From contig NZ_JACDIT010000001.1 of the NCBI RefSeq assembly GCF_013839445.1, positions 1 through 64,000 on the forward strand: a stretch of 64,000 bases of DNA, given 5' to 3'. Below are positions 54,536 through 63,223 of this stretch, one piece after another (position 1 is the first letter of the stretch; each line of letters begins with the position of its first letter). The stretch comes from Chthonobacter albigriseus (GTDB lineage: Bacteria > Pseudomonadota > Alphaproteobacteria > Rhizobiales > Pleomorphomonadaceae). The translations under genes were made by a program, and so were the position numbers. The notes below the pieces were generated by a model. It worked only from the letters and a program-made list of their open reading frames with translations, did no database searches and was not told the DNA's origin.

Positions 54536-55427
54536 AAGCGGGTTTCAGGATCTCGATCGAGCGCTTCACCGCCGCCAGGATGGACGCGTCGTCCCGCTCG
54601 AAGGGATAGAACACTTCAAGGAAGACGGGGCGGTCCGCAAGCCCGGTGCGCTTCAGGAGGGCGGCGGCGGCGGCAGGATCCACCGCGCCGGCTTCGGTGA
54701 AGTCCCAGTGGCGGTCGTACTGGTAGTCGGTCTGCTGAATGTGGACAGCGCCGATCTCCGGCCCGATCGCCTCGAACCAGCTCTCCATGGTGCCGCGGTA
54801 GCGGCCGTAGAGCGGCTCGAAGGTGCCGTGGCCCCAGTCGACGCAGAACTTCCAGGGCACCGGCGAGGCCTTGGCGTCGGCGGCCATGCGGCGGGCCTGC
54901 TCGATCGTCCACGGCCATTCCCGGCGCATCGGGGTCGGCTCCACGTAGAGCTCGACGATGCCGGCCTCGCGCGCCGCGGCGCCGAGACGGAGCATGCGGG
55001 CGAGGAGGTCCTGGTAGTCGGCCTCGGAGATGCTGTCCGGCTCCACCCCGTCGATGCGGGAAGCGATCGCGCCCAGCGGCCCGCCAACGCGGGTGATGCC
55101 GGCGCTGGCGGCAAAGCGGTAGGCCTTGACGAGCCACGCCTCGGCGAGGTCGCGGACGCGCGGGTTCGGGTGGAGCATCTGGTTGAAGGTATAGTGGGCC
55201 AGGCCGATGAAGGCGCTGTGCACGGTCACGCCGTGGCGGTCGGCGGCGGTGCGGATATCGCGGGCGGCGCCGGCCAGCACGTCGTCGGGCCAGGTCGGGT
55301 CGACCAGGTCGAAGGAGAACTGCACGAGGTCGAGGCCCAGCGTGTCGCGCACCACAGGCGCCCAGAGCTCCGGGGTGACCCAGCGCTTGACGCAGAACGA
55401 CAGGTTTATGCCCAGCGGCGTTCCCAT
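54528..55427 (-). CDS. TIM-barrel sugar (phosphate) isomerase/epimerase
   Basis: A 299-aa protein of the xylose-isomerase-like TIM-barrel superfamily (AP endonuclease 2 fold). Metal-site residues are visible around VELYVEPTPMRREWP, KFCVDWGHGTFEP and IGAVHIQQTDYQYDRHWDFTEAG; a catalytic glutamate in FLEVFYPFE ends the barrel. Relatives epimerise ketoses (tagatose/psicose 3-epimerases) or sugar phosphates. The ATG at 55427 has an excellent GGGAGGGA site; a longer frame runs into the permease gene. In this operon it probably interconverts ketoses before or after the FGGY kinase. Confidence 0.88.
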   Translation of the reverse strand: MGTPLGINLSFCVKRWVTPELWAPVVRDTLGLDLVQFSFDLVDPTWPDDVLAGAARDIRTAADRHGVTVHSAFIGLAHYTFNQMLHPNPRVRDLAEAWLVKAYRFAASAGITRVGGPLGAIASRIDGVEPDSISEADYQDLLARMLRLGAAAREAGIVELYVEPTPMRREWPWTIEQARRMAADAKASPVPWKFCVDWGHGTFEPLYGRYRGTMESWFEAIGPEIGAVHIQQTDYQYDRHWDFTEAGAVDPAAAAALLKRTGLADRPVFLEVFYPFERDDASILAAVKRSIEILKPAFA

Positions 55428-55489
55428 GGTCCCTCCCACCTTGCTGTTGTTGTTCGTCGGGCCCGTCCGCCCGTTCCTCCTGATGCCTT

Positions 55490-56311
55490 CTATTTCGTCG
55501 CGCCCATGGTCAGGCCGCGGACCATGTGCTTGGAGACCAGCAGCGCGAAGATGATCACCGGCAGGACGATCACCGTGCCCGTGGCCATGATCTTCCCCCA
55601 GGGCAGCTCGTAGCCGGACATGAAGCTGGTCGCGATCACCGGCGCGGTCTGTACGGTTCTGCGAGTCAGCACAAGCGCATAGAGCAGCTCGTTCCAGGAG
55701 AAGATGAAGGAGAAGATCGCCGACACCGCGATGCCCGGGATGCCGAGCGGCACGTAGATCTTGCGGAAGATGATCCACTGGTTGGCGCCGTCCAGGCGCG
55801 CGGCCTGCTCCAGCTCCTTGGGGATGGAGCGGAACTGGTCGGTGCAGATCCACACCACGATCGGCAGGTTGAACGTCAGGTAGATCAGGATCAGCACGAG
55901 GTGCGTGTCGAGGAGCTTCACCTGCAGGGCCAGCAGGTAGACCGGCAGCGCCAGCACGATCGGCGAGATCATCCGGTTGGAGATGAACCAGAACCAGAGG
56001 TCCTGCTTGCCGCGGAACTCGAAGCGGGCGAGCGCGTAGGCGGCCGGTGCGCCGAGGAGCACGGCGAGCGCCGTGGTGGAGACCGAGACGATCAGCGAGT
56101 TGATGACGGCGTTCACCACCTTCTGGTCGGCGAAGATCTCGCCGTAGTGCTCCAGCGTCGGCACGAACAGCCACACCGGCGGCGAGGCGAGCAGGTCCGA
56201 CTGGTCCTTCAGGCTGGACGTCACCATCCAGTAGAAAGGGAACATCGTGAACAGGATGACCAGCGTCAGCCCGAGCGCGTGCAGCGTTCTTCCGAGCGTC
56301 GTCTGCATCAC
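55490..56311 (-). CDS. Carbohydrate ABC transporter permease (MalG type)
   Basis: A 273-aa inner-membrane protein with six hydrophobic segments. The EAA loop EQAARLDGANQWIIFRKIYV near residue 170 contacts the ATPase. It overlaps the MalF-type permease gene by 4 bp (ATGA). The two permeases, the binding protein at 58253 and the ATPase at 50843 form a complete CUT1-type importer. Confidence 0.95.
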   Translation of the reverse strand: MMQTTLGRTLHALGLTLVILFTMFPFYWMVTSSLKDQSDLLASPPVWLFVPTLEHYGEIFADQKVVNAVINSLIVSVSTTALAVLLGAPAAYALARFEFRGKQDLWFWFISNRMISPIVLALPVYLLALQVKLLDTHLVLILIYLTFNLPIVVWICTDQFRSIPKELEQAARLDGANQWIIFRKIYVPLGIPGIAVSAIFSFIFSWNELLYALVLTRRTVQTAPVIATSFMSGYELPWGKIMATGTVIVLPVIIFALLVSKHMVRGLTMGATK

Positions 56312-57261
56312 TCGATCTCCCGGTAGAGCAGGCGGATGTAGAGCCGGCTGAGCACGATGGTCATGATGAGGAGCAGGATCGCCTGTGCGGAGGCCAGCCC
56401 CATGTCGAAGACGCGGAAGCCGACGCGCTGGATGTAGACCGAGACGAGGTCGGTGGCCGAGCCCGGGCCGCCGCGGGTCATTACGAACACCATGTCGAAC
56501 AGCTTCAGCACGTCGGCGGAGCGCAGGATCAGCACTGCCGTCAGGCCGGGCAGCAGGTAGGGCAGCTGGACGTAGCGCAGCATGGCGAGCTTGGAGGGCG
56601 TCTCCAGGCGGGCCGCCTCCTCGATCTCAACCGGCACCATGGAGAGGCCGGCCAGGAAGATCAGCGCGCAGAAGGGCGTCCACTGCCAGATGTCCATCAC
56701 CGCGATGGCGATGAAGGCGCCCGTGGGCGAGCCGAGCCAGTCGAAGCCGGGGATGCCGAAGGCTTCGATCAGCTGGTTGGCGACGCCGAAGTCGCCGTTG
56801 AAGATCAGACGGCCGACGAGGCCGACCACCGCGTAGGTGGTGGCAAGCGGCACCACCAGCGACACCCGGGCGAGCGCGCGGAGCATGCCGAGGCCCGGCC
56901 GGTGCAGCATCAGGGCGATCAGCACGCCGAGGGCGAGCTGGAACGGGATCACCGTCATGAAGAAGCGGGCGGTGAGGCCGAGGGTCGCCCAGAAGGTGCT
57001 GTCGGTGAGGACGTTCAGGTAGTTGTCGAGGCCGACGAAGGGGAAGCCGTCGCGCGGGCGGGTGATGTTGTACTGCCGGAACGAGGTGACCAATGCGAAG
57101 AGGGTCGGGTAGATTCCGATCGCCAGGAGCACGAACACGGCTGGCGCCAGGAACCAGAACGGCGTCCAGCGGCGGTAGCCCGGGTTGGACCTCGCCCGCC
57201 CGCCCGACGGCACGGCGGCCGGCAGCGTTCCATCCCGTGTTGCTTCAGCACCGCTCGGCAT
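56308..57261 (-). CDS. Carbohydrate ABC transporter permease (MalF type)
   Basis: A 317-aa inner-membrane protein with six predicted segments after a 25-residue polar N-terminus. The EAA loop is EEAARLETPSKLAMLRYVQL, cited at about residue 225. It starts 6 bp after the SIS-gene stop and overlaps the second permease by 4 bp, so the three genes are translationally coupled. Confidence 0.95.
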   Translation of the reverse strand: MPSGAEATRDGTLPAAVPSGGRARSNPGYRRWTPFWFLAPAVFVLLAIGIYPTLFALVTSFRQYNITRPRDGFPFVGLDNYLNVLTDSTFWATLGLTARFFMTVIPFQLALGVLIALMLHRPGLGMLRALARVSLVVPLATTYAVVGLVGRLIFNGDFGVANQLIEAFGIPGFDWLGSPTGAFIAIAVMDIWQWTPFCALIFLAGLSMVPVEIEEAARLETPSKLAMLRYVQLPYLLPGLTAVLILRSADVLKLFDMVFVMTRGGPGSATDLVSVYIQRVGFRVFDMGLASAQAILLLIMTIVLSRLYIRLLYREIE

Positions 57262-57267
57262 CGGGTC

Positions 57268-57819
57268 TCATTCCAGGTTGGTGTGATTGGCGCGCATGGC
57301 GTCGGGGGTGACGCCCAGGCGCTCGCGCAGCTTCAGGATCATCACCTCGAAGAGCACATATTGCGCGCCTTCGAAGAGGGAACCCATCGGCAGAACCGAC
57401 GTGGAGGGACCCTGGTCGTCGGCCATGGTCTGCGCCGGGATCACCAGCACATGGTCGGCGCGGCGGGCAGCCGCCCCGTTCGGCTGGGCGGTGACGACCA
57501 GCGTCTTCGCGCCGTCCTCGCGGGCGACCTCCATCAGGCCGCGCACGGTGGAGAAGTCGCCGGGACCGGCCGACACGATCAAGAGGTCGCCCTCCCCGAC
57601 CGGCGGCGTGGTCATGTCGCCGACCATGGCGACTTGACGGCCGAGGTGGAACAGGCGCATCGCCAGTCCCTTGATCTGCAGCCCCTCGCGGCCGACGCCG
57701 TAGCAGGCGATGCGCCGCGCCTTCGCGATCGCCTCGACCGCGGCGTCCACGCCGGCATCGTCGATGCGGTCGAACACGGCGCCGAGTTCGCCCAGCGCCC
57801 GGTGATAGAGATCGGACAT
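57268..57819 (-). CDS. SIS-domain sugar-phosphate isomerase (6-phospho-3-hexuloisomerase-like)
   Basis: A 183-aa single SIS-domain protein. The segment YGVGREGLQIKGLAMRLFHLG near residue 40 (cited as GVGREGLQIKGLAMRLFHLG) and DMTTPPVGEGDLLIVSAGPG match the 6-phospho-3-hexuloisomerase (HxlB/PHI) group, which makes fructose-6-phosphate from 3-hexulose-6-phosphate. No hexulose-phosphate synthase lies in the window, so a C1-assimilation role is not indicated. It more likely isomerises the phosphorylated sugar of this operon. The ATG at 57819 follows GGAGGAAAT. Palindromic repeats lie just upstream. Confidence 0.88.
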   Translation of the reverse strand: MSDLYHRALGELGAVFDRIDDAGVDAAVEAIAKARRIACYGVGREGLQIKGLAMRLFHLGRQVAMVGDMTTPPVGEGDLLIVSAGPGDFSTVRGLMEVAREDGAKTLVVTAQPNGAAARRADHVLVIPAQTMADDQGPSTSVLPMGSLFEGAQYVLFEVMILKLRERLGVTPDAMRANHTNLE

Positions 57820-57892
57820 GGATTTCCTCCCAAAAGATCCGGTGTCCACGGTCCGGCGCAGGCTCACGCTATCGCGCTGCTCACCTGCCCTA

Positions 57893-58174
57893 CCGTCATG
57901 GTCCGCGAAGGCGGACCACCCACGCATTTTTCACGCGCTCGCCACCCTCACCCACGAACTCGTGGGTGGTCCGCCTGCGCGGACCATGACGATCGCGGGG
58001 AAGTGCACGGAATAGCCGAGCTTCGATCTGCCGCCCGCCCGCACCTCCGTCCACCCCCACTCAACCCCCCTCGCCGTCATGGTCCGCGAAGGCGGACCAC
58101 CCACGCATTTTTCCGCCCGCGCCACCTCCACCACGAACTCGTGGGTGGTCCGCCTGCGCGGACCATGACGATCG
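57893..58174. repeat. REP-like palindromic repeat cluster B (two inverted pairs)
   Basis: Two composite elements, 57893-57994 and 58074-58174, each consist of a hairpin unit with GGTCCGCGAAGGCGGACC and CACCCACG, a spacer of about 24 bp, and the same unit inverted (CGTGGGTGGTCC, then GCGGACCATGACG). The two composites are nearly identical, so this is a tandem copy. The family also occurs at 45282-45442. It sits between the binding-protein gene and the rest of the operon. Confidence 0.92.
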
Positions 58175-58201
58175 GGGGAGTGCGATGGATCGGTCGAGAA
58201 A

Positions 58202-58236
58202 CAAAAGGCGGCGGACGCCGGGTGGGCGCCCGCCGC
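58202..58236 (-). terminator. Terminator-like hairpin after the solute-binding-protein gene
   Basis: On the minus strand a 12-bp stem with one mismatch (58208-58219 with 58225-58236, loop of 5) is followed by TTTTGTTT, 17 nt past the stop at 58253. It lies inside the operon, so it would reduce but not abolish read-through into the isomerase and permease genes. Confidence 0.8.
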
Positions 58237-58252
58237 AGGTTACGGCCTCAGC

Positions 58253-59602
58253 TTACTGGAGGAGAGCCTTCTTGCCGTCGTAATAGCCTTCCTTGGCCAG
58301 GATCTCTTCCATGCGGGTGCCGATCTCCTTGGCGCCCTCTTCGGTCGAGACTTCGCCGAGCTGGATCTTGGTGCCCCATTCCGCGACCACTTCCGAGATC
58401 GCCGGCCAGGCCGGGAACCGCGGACGGAATTCGGGAACGCCCTTCTGCCAGGAGGCGACCATCGGCTCGACGAACTTGTACTTCGTCTTGATGTCGTCCT
58501 GCTCGTAGATCGACATGCGGCCGGAGACGCCGCCGGCTTCCACGTAGGCGCGGGCGATCTCTTCGGACGTCGCCCACTGGATGAACAGCCAGGAGGCCTT
58601 CTTCTGCTCCTCGGAGGCCTGCGAGGCGACCGCGAGCGAGAAGCCGCCGAGCGCGGGCAGACGGCCGGCCGGGCCTTCCGGCTCCGGCGCGACGGCCAGG
58701 CAATCGCCCAGCTTGGAGGTCGCCGGGTCGGTCAGCGTGCCGTAGAAGGCGGACCACTCGGTGATCATCGCCACCTGCCCCTGCGCGAGGGCGTTGACCG
58801 CCTCGGCGTGGTCGAAGGAGACGATGCCCTCTGGCATGTACTTGGCGAGATCGTTGCGGAACTTGAGGCCGGCCTGGCTTTCGGCGGACATCAGGTTCGA
58901 CTTGAACTCCTTGTTGAGGAGCGATCCGCCGAACGGCCACAGCACGCGCATGAAGCTGTCTGCCGACTGGGTCTCGCCGCGGCGGGACTGCAGCGCGAAG
59001 GCGTACTGGTTCTTGGAAGCGTCGGTCAGCTTGGGACCATAGACGTTCATCACCTCGTCCCAGGTCGCCGGCGGCTTGTCGAAGCCGGCGTCCTTCAGCA
59101 TGCAGCTGTTGTAGAAGAGGAGGCCGGAGTAGTTGTCGAAGGGAAGACCGTAGACCTTGCCGCCCCAGGACCCGAAGGCGTCCAGGAGAAGCGGGAAGAA
59201 GCCTTCCAGCTTCAGGTTCGGGTCGGTGATCGAGGCGTCGGCGGTGAAGGTCTCGATCGGATCGATCCAGCCGTTCTCGGCGAATTCGCCGATCCAGACG
59301 AGGTCGACCAGGGCCAGCGTCAGGTCACCCTGCGAGGTGAAGTTCAGCACCTGCTTCTCGCGGGTGTTCTCGTAGGGGACGATCTCGTAGTTGACCTTGA
59401 TGCCGGTCTTCTGCTCGAACTCCGGCAGCAGCTTGATGATCGCGCGGTAGCCCGGACGATCGAGGAAGATGCCGTTGATCTCAGTGCCCTTCAGCGGGGC
59501 GGCCGCGTCGGCCAGCCAATCGGCCTTGGCCACCGAGGGCAGCGAAGCGGATCCGGCGAGCACGGCGAATGCGCTCAACGATGCAAGAAGGAATTTCCTC
59601 AC
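58253..59602 (-). CDS. Extracellular sugar-binding protein of the ABC importer
   Basis: A 449-aa periplasmic protein. The signal peptide (cleavage near VAKA, about residue 28) leads into a family-1-type binding protein with the segments [34 protein letters not shown] and [16 protein letters not shown]. The start codon is GTG at 59602 with GGAGGTTAGG upstream. It follows the zinc dehydrogenase gene by 21 bp. Ligand not determinable; the operon suggests a polyol or rare sugar. Confidence 0.94.
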   Translation of the reverse strand: MRKFLLASLSAFAVLAGSASLPSVAKADWLADAAAPLKGTEINGIFLDRPGYRAIIKLLPEFEQKTGIKVNYEIVPYENTREKQVLNFTSQGDLTLALVDLVWIGEFAENGWIDPIETFTADASITDPNLKLEGFFPLLLDAFGSWGGKVYGLPFDNYSGLLFYNSCMLKDAGFDKPPATWDEVMNVYGPKLTDASKNQYAFALQSRRGETQSADSFMRVLWPFGGSLLNKEFKSNLMSAESQAGLKFRNDLAKYMPEGIVSFDHAEAVNALAQGQVAMITEWSAFYGTLTDPATSKLGDCLAVAPEPEGPAGRLPALGGFSLAVASQASEEQKKASWLFIQWATSEEIARAYVEAGGVSGRMSIYEQDDIKTKYKFVEPMVASWQKGVPEFRPRFPAWPAISEVVAEWGTKIQLGEVSTEEGAKEIGTRMEEILAKEGYYDGKKALLQ

Positions 59603-59623
59603 CCTAACCTCCCATGTTGCTTT

Positions 59624-60652
59624 TCAAGTCAGTCCATTCGGGTAGATCAGACTCTTGATCACGCCAGGCGCGTTCTCGGCGTGCCGCCGGAAAGCGTCTG
59701 GTGCCTCGTTCAGGCCGACCTCGTGGGTCACCATGGTGACCACGTCGACCTTGCCCCTCTCGACGAGTTCGATGGCGCGCGGGTAGACCTCCCCCATCCG
59801 GCGAGCGAACTTGATCTTGAGGCCCCTGCGGCGGGCTTCCGCCGCCGGCAGGGTATAGGTGTCCCCATCGGGGATGCCGACGAGAACCACTCGTCCGCCG
59901 ATCTTGGAGGCGAGCACAGCGTCCCGGAATCCTTCCGGGGCGTTGGTCGCCTCCACGACGAGCGGGCATCCTTCACGGGCCGTCATCTCGCGGAGGTCCT
60001 CCACGGATGCGCCCACGCGATCGGCTCCAAGGCTGGTGGCCATGGCGCGGCGATGCTCCAGCGGGTCGACAGCGATGATCTCGCCGGCGCCCGCCGCCTT
60101 CAGAACCTGCAGAATCAGCAGCCCGATGGGCCCGCAGCCGATCAGCCCCACCCGCTCCAGCAGGCGCGGCTTGGCGAGGTCCACCGCGTGTATGGCAACG
60201 CCGAGCGGCTCCAGCATCACAGCCTGAAGCGGCGTGAAGCCGGCCGGCAGCGGCACCACCTGGGACGTCGGAACCCAGATCCGCTCGGTCATCGCGCCAT
60301 CGAAGGGCGGTGCGCCGATGAACTCCACGTTCGGGCAGAGATTGGGGTGGCCGCGCTCGCAGAACTCGCAGTGGCCGCAGGCCTTGTTGGGATCGACCGC
60401 GACCAGGGCTCCGGCCTTCAGGCCCTTCTCCGGCACATCCTCGCAGAGGTAGCCGCCGAACTCATGGCCCGGCACGAAGGGTGCCTTGATCACGGCCGCG
60501 CCGATGCCGCCGTCCTTGTAGTAGTGCAGGTCCGAGCCGCAGAGCCCCACCGCCGCCACGTCGAGCAGCGTCTCCCCGGGCATGCCTTCCCGAAGGTTGA
60601 ACGGCGCGACCCGTGCGTCGTAGGCGCCGTGGATGAAAAGGGCTGTGGACAT
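59624..60652 (-). CDS. Zinc-dependent polyol/sugar dehydrogenase
   Basis: A 342-aa medium-chain dehydrogenase of the sorbitol/xylitol/galactitol-phosphate type. The catalytic zinc region is GLCGSDLHYYKDG and GHEFGGYL, the structural zinc site CGHCEFCERGHPNLC, and the cofactor motif GLIGCGPIGLLILQV. The protein probably oxidises the imported polyol to a ketose using NAD. It is the first gene of the leftward operon; the ATG at 60652 has GAGAGG upstream. The substrate is inferred from neighbouring kinase and epimerase genes. Confidence 0.92.
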   Translation of the reverse strand: MSTALFIHGAYDARVAPFNLREGMPGETLLDVAAVGLCGSDLHYYKDGGIGAAVIKAPFVPGHEFGGYLCEDVPEKGLKAGALVAVDPNKACGHCEFCERGHPNLCPNVEFIGAPPFDGAMTERIWVPTSQVVPLPAGFTPLQAVMLEPLGVAIHAVDLAKPRLLERVGLIGCGPIGLLILQVLKAAGAGEIIAVDPLEHRRAMATSLGADRVGASVEDLREMTAREGCPLVVEATNAPEGFRDAVLASKIGGRVVLVGIPDGDTYTLPAAEARRRGLKIKFARRMGEVYPRAIELVERGKVDVVTMVTHEVGLNEAPDAFRRHAENAPGVIKSLIYPNGLT

Positions 60653-60734
60653 CGCCTCTCGCTGGCAAACCCGTTGACTGATCGAGCCGGACGATACAGA
60701 TGTATTTTGGTTCTTTCAATAGTATGATCGCACG
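60653..60734. promoter_or_regulatory. Divergent promoter region with an inverted repeat
   Basis: An 82-bp AT-richer gap between divergent genes. It holds a TTGACT hexamer (60674-60679) and ATACAGATGTAT (60694-60705), a perfect 5-bp inverted repeat with a 2-bp centre. It is the only place for the operon promoter and a SorC-type operator, but boxes are not assignable with certainty. Confidence 0.45.
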
Positions 60735-62213
60735 ATGATGACCGGAACCGTTTCGCCCTCCCCTCATTCCGCTCCTGGCGGCTGGTCCGCAGCCCTCGAC
60801 CACCTCGCCGCGATTGTCGGAAGCCGGCACGTGGTGACCGACCCCGACACGCTCGCGCCGCACCTCACGGAGTGGCGCGGGCTCTACCGCGGCCGGACGG
60901 CGGCGCTGGTGCGTCCGGGGTCGACGGAAGAGGTCGCGGCGGTGATGCGGCTTGCAAACGAGCTCGGACTGCCCGTGGTCCCTCAGGGCGGCAACACGGG
61001 GCTCGTCGGCGGGCAGATCCCCTTCGAGACGGGCGCGGAGATCATCCTTTCCACGCTGAGGCTCAACCGGGTCCGCGCCGTCGACCCGGCCAGCGACACG
61101 ATCACCGTGGAGGCCGGCGTCACGCTCGCCGCGGTGCAGGCGGCGGCCGAGGCGGCGGGGCGGCTGTTCCCGCTGTCGCTTGCGGCCGAGGGCTCCTGCA
61201 CCATCGGGGGAAACCTTGCCACCAACGCCGGCGGCACCGCGGTTCTGGCCTACGGCAACACCCGCGACCTGACGCTCGGGCTGGAGGTCGTGCTCGCCGA
61301 CGGCCGGGTGCTCGACGGGCTGACGGGTTTGCGCAAGGACAACACCGGCTACGACCTGAAAAATCTGTTCATCGGCTCGGAAGGCACGCTCGGCGTCATC
61401 ACCGCCGCGGTGCTGAAGCTGTTTCCGAAGCCAAGGGCGATCGCGACGGCGTTCTGCGGCGTGCCCTCCCCCGCCGCGGCGCTGGACCTTCTTGCGCTCG
61501 CCAAAGCTCACGCCGGACCCGCCGTGACGACGTTCGAGCTGATGGGCGACACGGCGCTCGACTTCGTGCTCCGGCACGCCCCAGGCGCCCGCCCGCCGAT
61601 CGAGACGCCGACGCCCTGGACGGTGCTCCTGGAGCTCTCCAGCCCGGTGGAGTTCGGCCTCTCGGAGGCGCTGGAGGCGATCCTGTCCGAGGCTTTCGAA
61701 AGCGGGCTTGTGGAGGACGCCACGATCGCCAGCTCGCTCGACCAGCGCGCCGCCTTTTGGCGCCTGCGCGACATGATGTCGGAGGTCCAAGGACACGAGG
61801 GCGGCTCGATCAAGCACGACATCGCCGTGCCGCTCTCTGCCCTGCCCGCCTTCGTGGACGAAGCCACCGAGGCGGTGCTCGCCCTCGTGCCGGGATGCCG
61901 GCCGGCCGTGTTCGGCCACGTTGGCGACGGCAACCTCCACTTCAACGTCTCGCAACCAGTCGGCGCCGACAAGGCGGCCTTCCTGGCGGGCTGGGAGGCG
62001 ATGGCGGACGCCGTCCACCGCATCGCGGCGCGGCACGGCGGCTCGATGTCGGCGGAACACGGCATCGGCCGTTTGAAGCGCGACAGCCTGCCCGACTACA
62101 AGCCGCCGGTCGCGATGGACCTGATGCACGGCCTGAAAACGCTTCTCGATCCGCGCGGTATCCTCAATCCGGATAAAGTGCTAGTGAGCCGACAACCCGC
62201 CCGAGGCCCCTAA
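60735..62213 (+). CDS. FAD-linked D-2-hydroxyacid dehydrogenase (GlcD/D-2-hydroxyglutarate type)
   Basis: A 492-aa flavoprotein of the VAO/GlcD family. The FAD-binding PVVPQGGNTGLVGGQIP near residue 76 and GSCTIGGNLATNAGG near residue 155 are typical. The C-terminus has HVGDGNLHFNVSQP and SAEHGIGRLKRD, the metal-binding and substrate region seen in D-2-hydroxyglutarate and D-lactate dehydrogenases. It would oxidise a D-2-hydroxyacid to a 2-oxo acid. The stop overlaps the start of the next gene by one base (TAATG), so the two are coupled. Substrate not certain. Confidence 0.92.
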   Translation: MMTGTVSPSPHSAPGGWSAALDHLAAIVGSRHVVTDPDTLAPHLTEWRGLYRGRTAALVRPGSTEEVAAVMRLANELGLPVVPQGGNTGLVGGQIPFETGAEIILSTLRLNRVRAVDPASDTITVEAGVTLAAVQAAAEAAGRLFPLSLAAEGSCTIGGNLATNAGGTAVLAYGNTRDLTLGLEVVLADGRVLDGLTGLRKDNTGYDLKNLFIGSEGTLGVITAAVLKLFPKPRAIATAFCGVPSPAAALDLLALAKAHAGPAVTTFELMGDTALDFVLRHAPGARPPIETPTPWTVLLELSSPVEFGLSEALEAILSEAFESGLVEDATIASSLDQRAAFWRLRDMMSEVQGHEGGSIKHDIAVPLSALPAFVDEATEAVLALVPGCRPAVFGHVGDGNLHFNVSQPVGADKAAFLAGWEAMADAVHRIAARHGGSMSAEHGIGRLKRDSLPDYKPPVAMDLMHGLKTLLDPRGILNPDKVLVSRQPARGP

Positions 62214-63025
62214 TGACCGTTCCGTCCGCCCAGCCCGCTGCTTCAACGACCGAAATCGCGCGGCGCGCCGAAGCCGCGGCGCGGATCGCCGAGAATGCCG
62301 GCCGCAGCGCCATGGCCTTCTTCGAAGCCCGCGACAGCCTGGTGGTCGAAACCAAGGAGAGCGCGCAGGACTTCGTCTCGCGGGCCGACCGGGAGGTGGA
62401 GGAGGAGATCCGGCGGGCGGTGGCGGCCGAGTTCCCCGAGGATGGACTGCTCGGCGAGGAGTACGGGCTGGAGACCGGCCGATCGGACTTCGTCTGGGTG
62501 ATCGACCCCATCGACGGCACCGCCGCCTTCGTATCCGGGCAGGCCAACTGGTGCATCTCGATCGCAGTGAAGGGGCCCGATGGCGTGGTGATCGGGGTGA
62601 TTGCCGCCCCGGTATTCGGCGAAACCTTCTTCGCCGTGCGCGGCGGCGGCGCCACGCTCAATGGGCGGCCGATCGCGGTCGATCCCAAGGCCTCGCTCAC
62701 CTCCGGCAACGTCGCCTTCGGCGCCACGCAGAAGTCGCCGGCAGCGACCTCGGCGGCGTTCGTGCAGCGGCTCTACGAAGAGGGCGGCGTGCTGTTCCGC
62801 ATCGGATCCGGCGCGCTGATGCTGGCCTACGTCGCCTCGGCGAGGCTGGCCGGCTACTACGATCCCTACATCAACGCCTGGGACTGCTACGCCGGGATCG
62901 TGCTCGTGGAGGAAGCGGGCGGCGCCGTCGACTTCCGCGGCTCCGACGACATGATGACCGGCGGCCCGCTCTACGCCGGCACCGCCTTCGTGACGCGCGA
63001 GCTTCGACGACTGGCCGAGGGCTGA
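62213..63025 (+). CDS. Inositol-monophosphatase-family sugar phosphatase
   Basis: A 270-aa metal-dependent phosphatase. The family signatures are GEEYG (about residue 81), DPIDGTAAFVSG (98-109) and the C-terminal WDCYAGIVLVEEAGG. All metal ligands (Glu82, Asp98, Asp101, Asp of WDCYAG) are present. Members hydrolyse inositol phosphate, sugar phosphates, histidinol phosphate or PAP; the sequence does not distinguish them. Translational coupling to the D-2-hydroxyacid dehydrogenase and divergence from the polyol operon suggest a related catabolic function. Confidence 0.92.
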   Translation: MTVPSAQPAASTTEIARRAEAAARIAENAGRSAMAFFEARDSLVVETKESAQDFVSRADREVEEEIRRAVAAEFPEDGLLGEEYGLETGRSDFVWVIDPIDGTAAFVSGQANWCISIAVKGPDGVVIGVIAAPVFGETFFAVRGGGATLNGRPIAVDPKASLTSGNVAFGATQKSPAATSAAFVQRLYEEGGVLFRIGSGALMLAYVASARLAGYYDPYINAWDCYAGIVLVEEAGGAVDFRGSDDMMTGGPLYAGTAFVTRELRRLAEG

Positions 63026-63028
63026 CGG

Positions 63029-63214
63029 CTATTCGGCAGCGTCGGCATCGCGTGGTCGTGGCGGCGCACCGGGGTCTCGCGCCCGCGCTGCGGCGTCCTT
63101 CACGCGCTCGATCAACCGCGTCTTTTCGACCGGGTCCGAAACGACCCGAACACCGTCATAGACGTTCGGACTTACGTAGTGCGCGAAATCGGGGGGCTTC
63201 TTTGGTGCGCCCAT
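63029..63214 (-). CDS. Small hypothetical protein (61 aa)
   Basis: The ATG at 63214 has AGGA 8 nt upstream. The product is hydrophilic, with PDFAHYVSPNVYDGVRVVSD followed by a charged helix and a proline-rich end (segments cited separately). It begins 9 bp after the stop of the 63224-63751 gene, so both are likely one small operon. The family is unknown. Confidence 0.6.
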   Translation of the reverse strand: MGAPKKPPDFAHYVSPNVYDGVRVVSDPVEKTRLIERVKDAAARARDPGAPPRPRDADAAE

Positions 63215-63223
63215 CAGCTGTTC

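Noticed and set aside
57893-58174. Possible small CRISPR array
   Set aside because: The repeats are palindromic, occur as inverted pairs with short spacers, and there are no cas genes. A REP-like family explains them better.
60462-62129. A 555-codon open frame on the minus strand
   Set aside because: It is antisense to the D-2-hydroxyacid dehydrogenase and merges only at its end with the genuine zinc dehydrogenase region in another frame.
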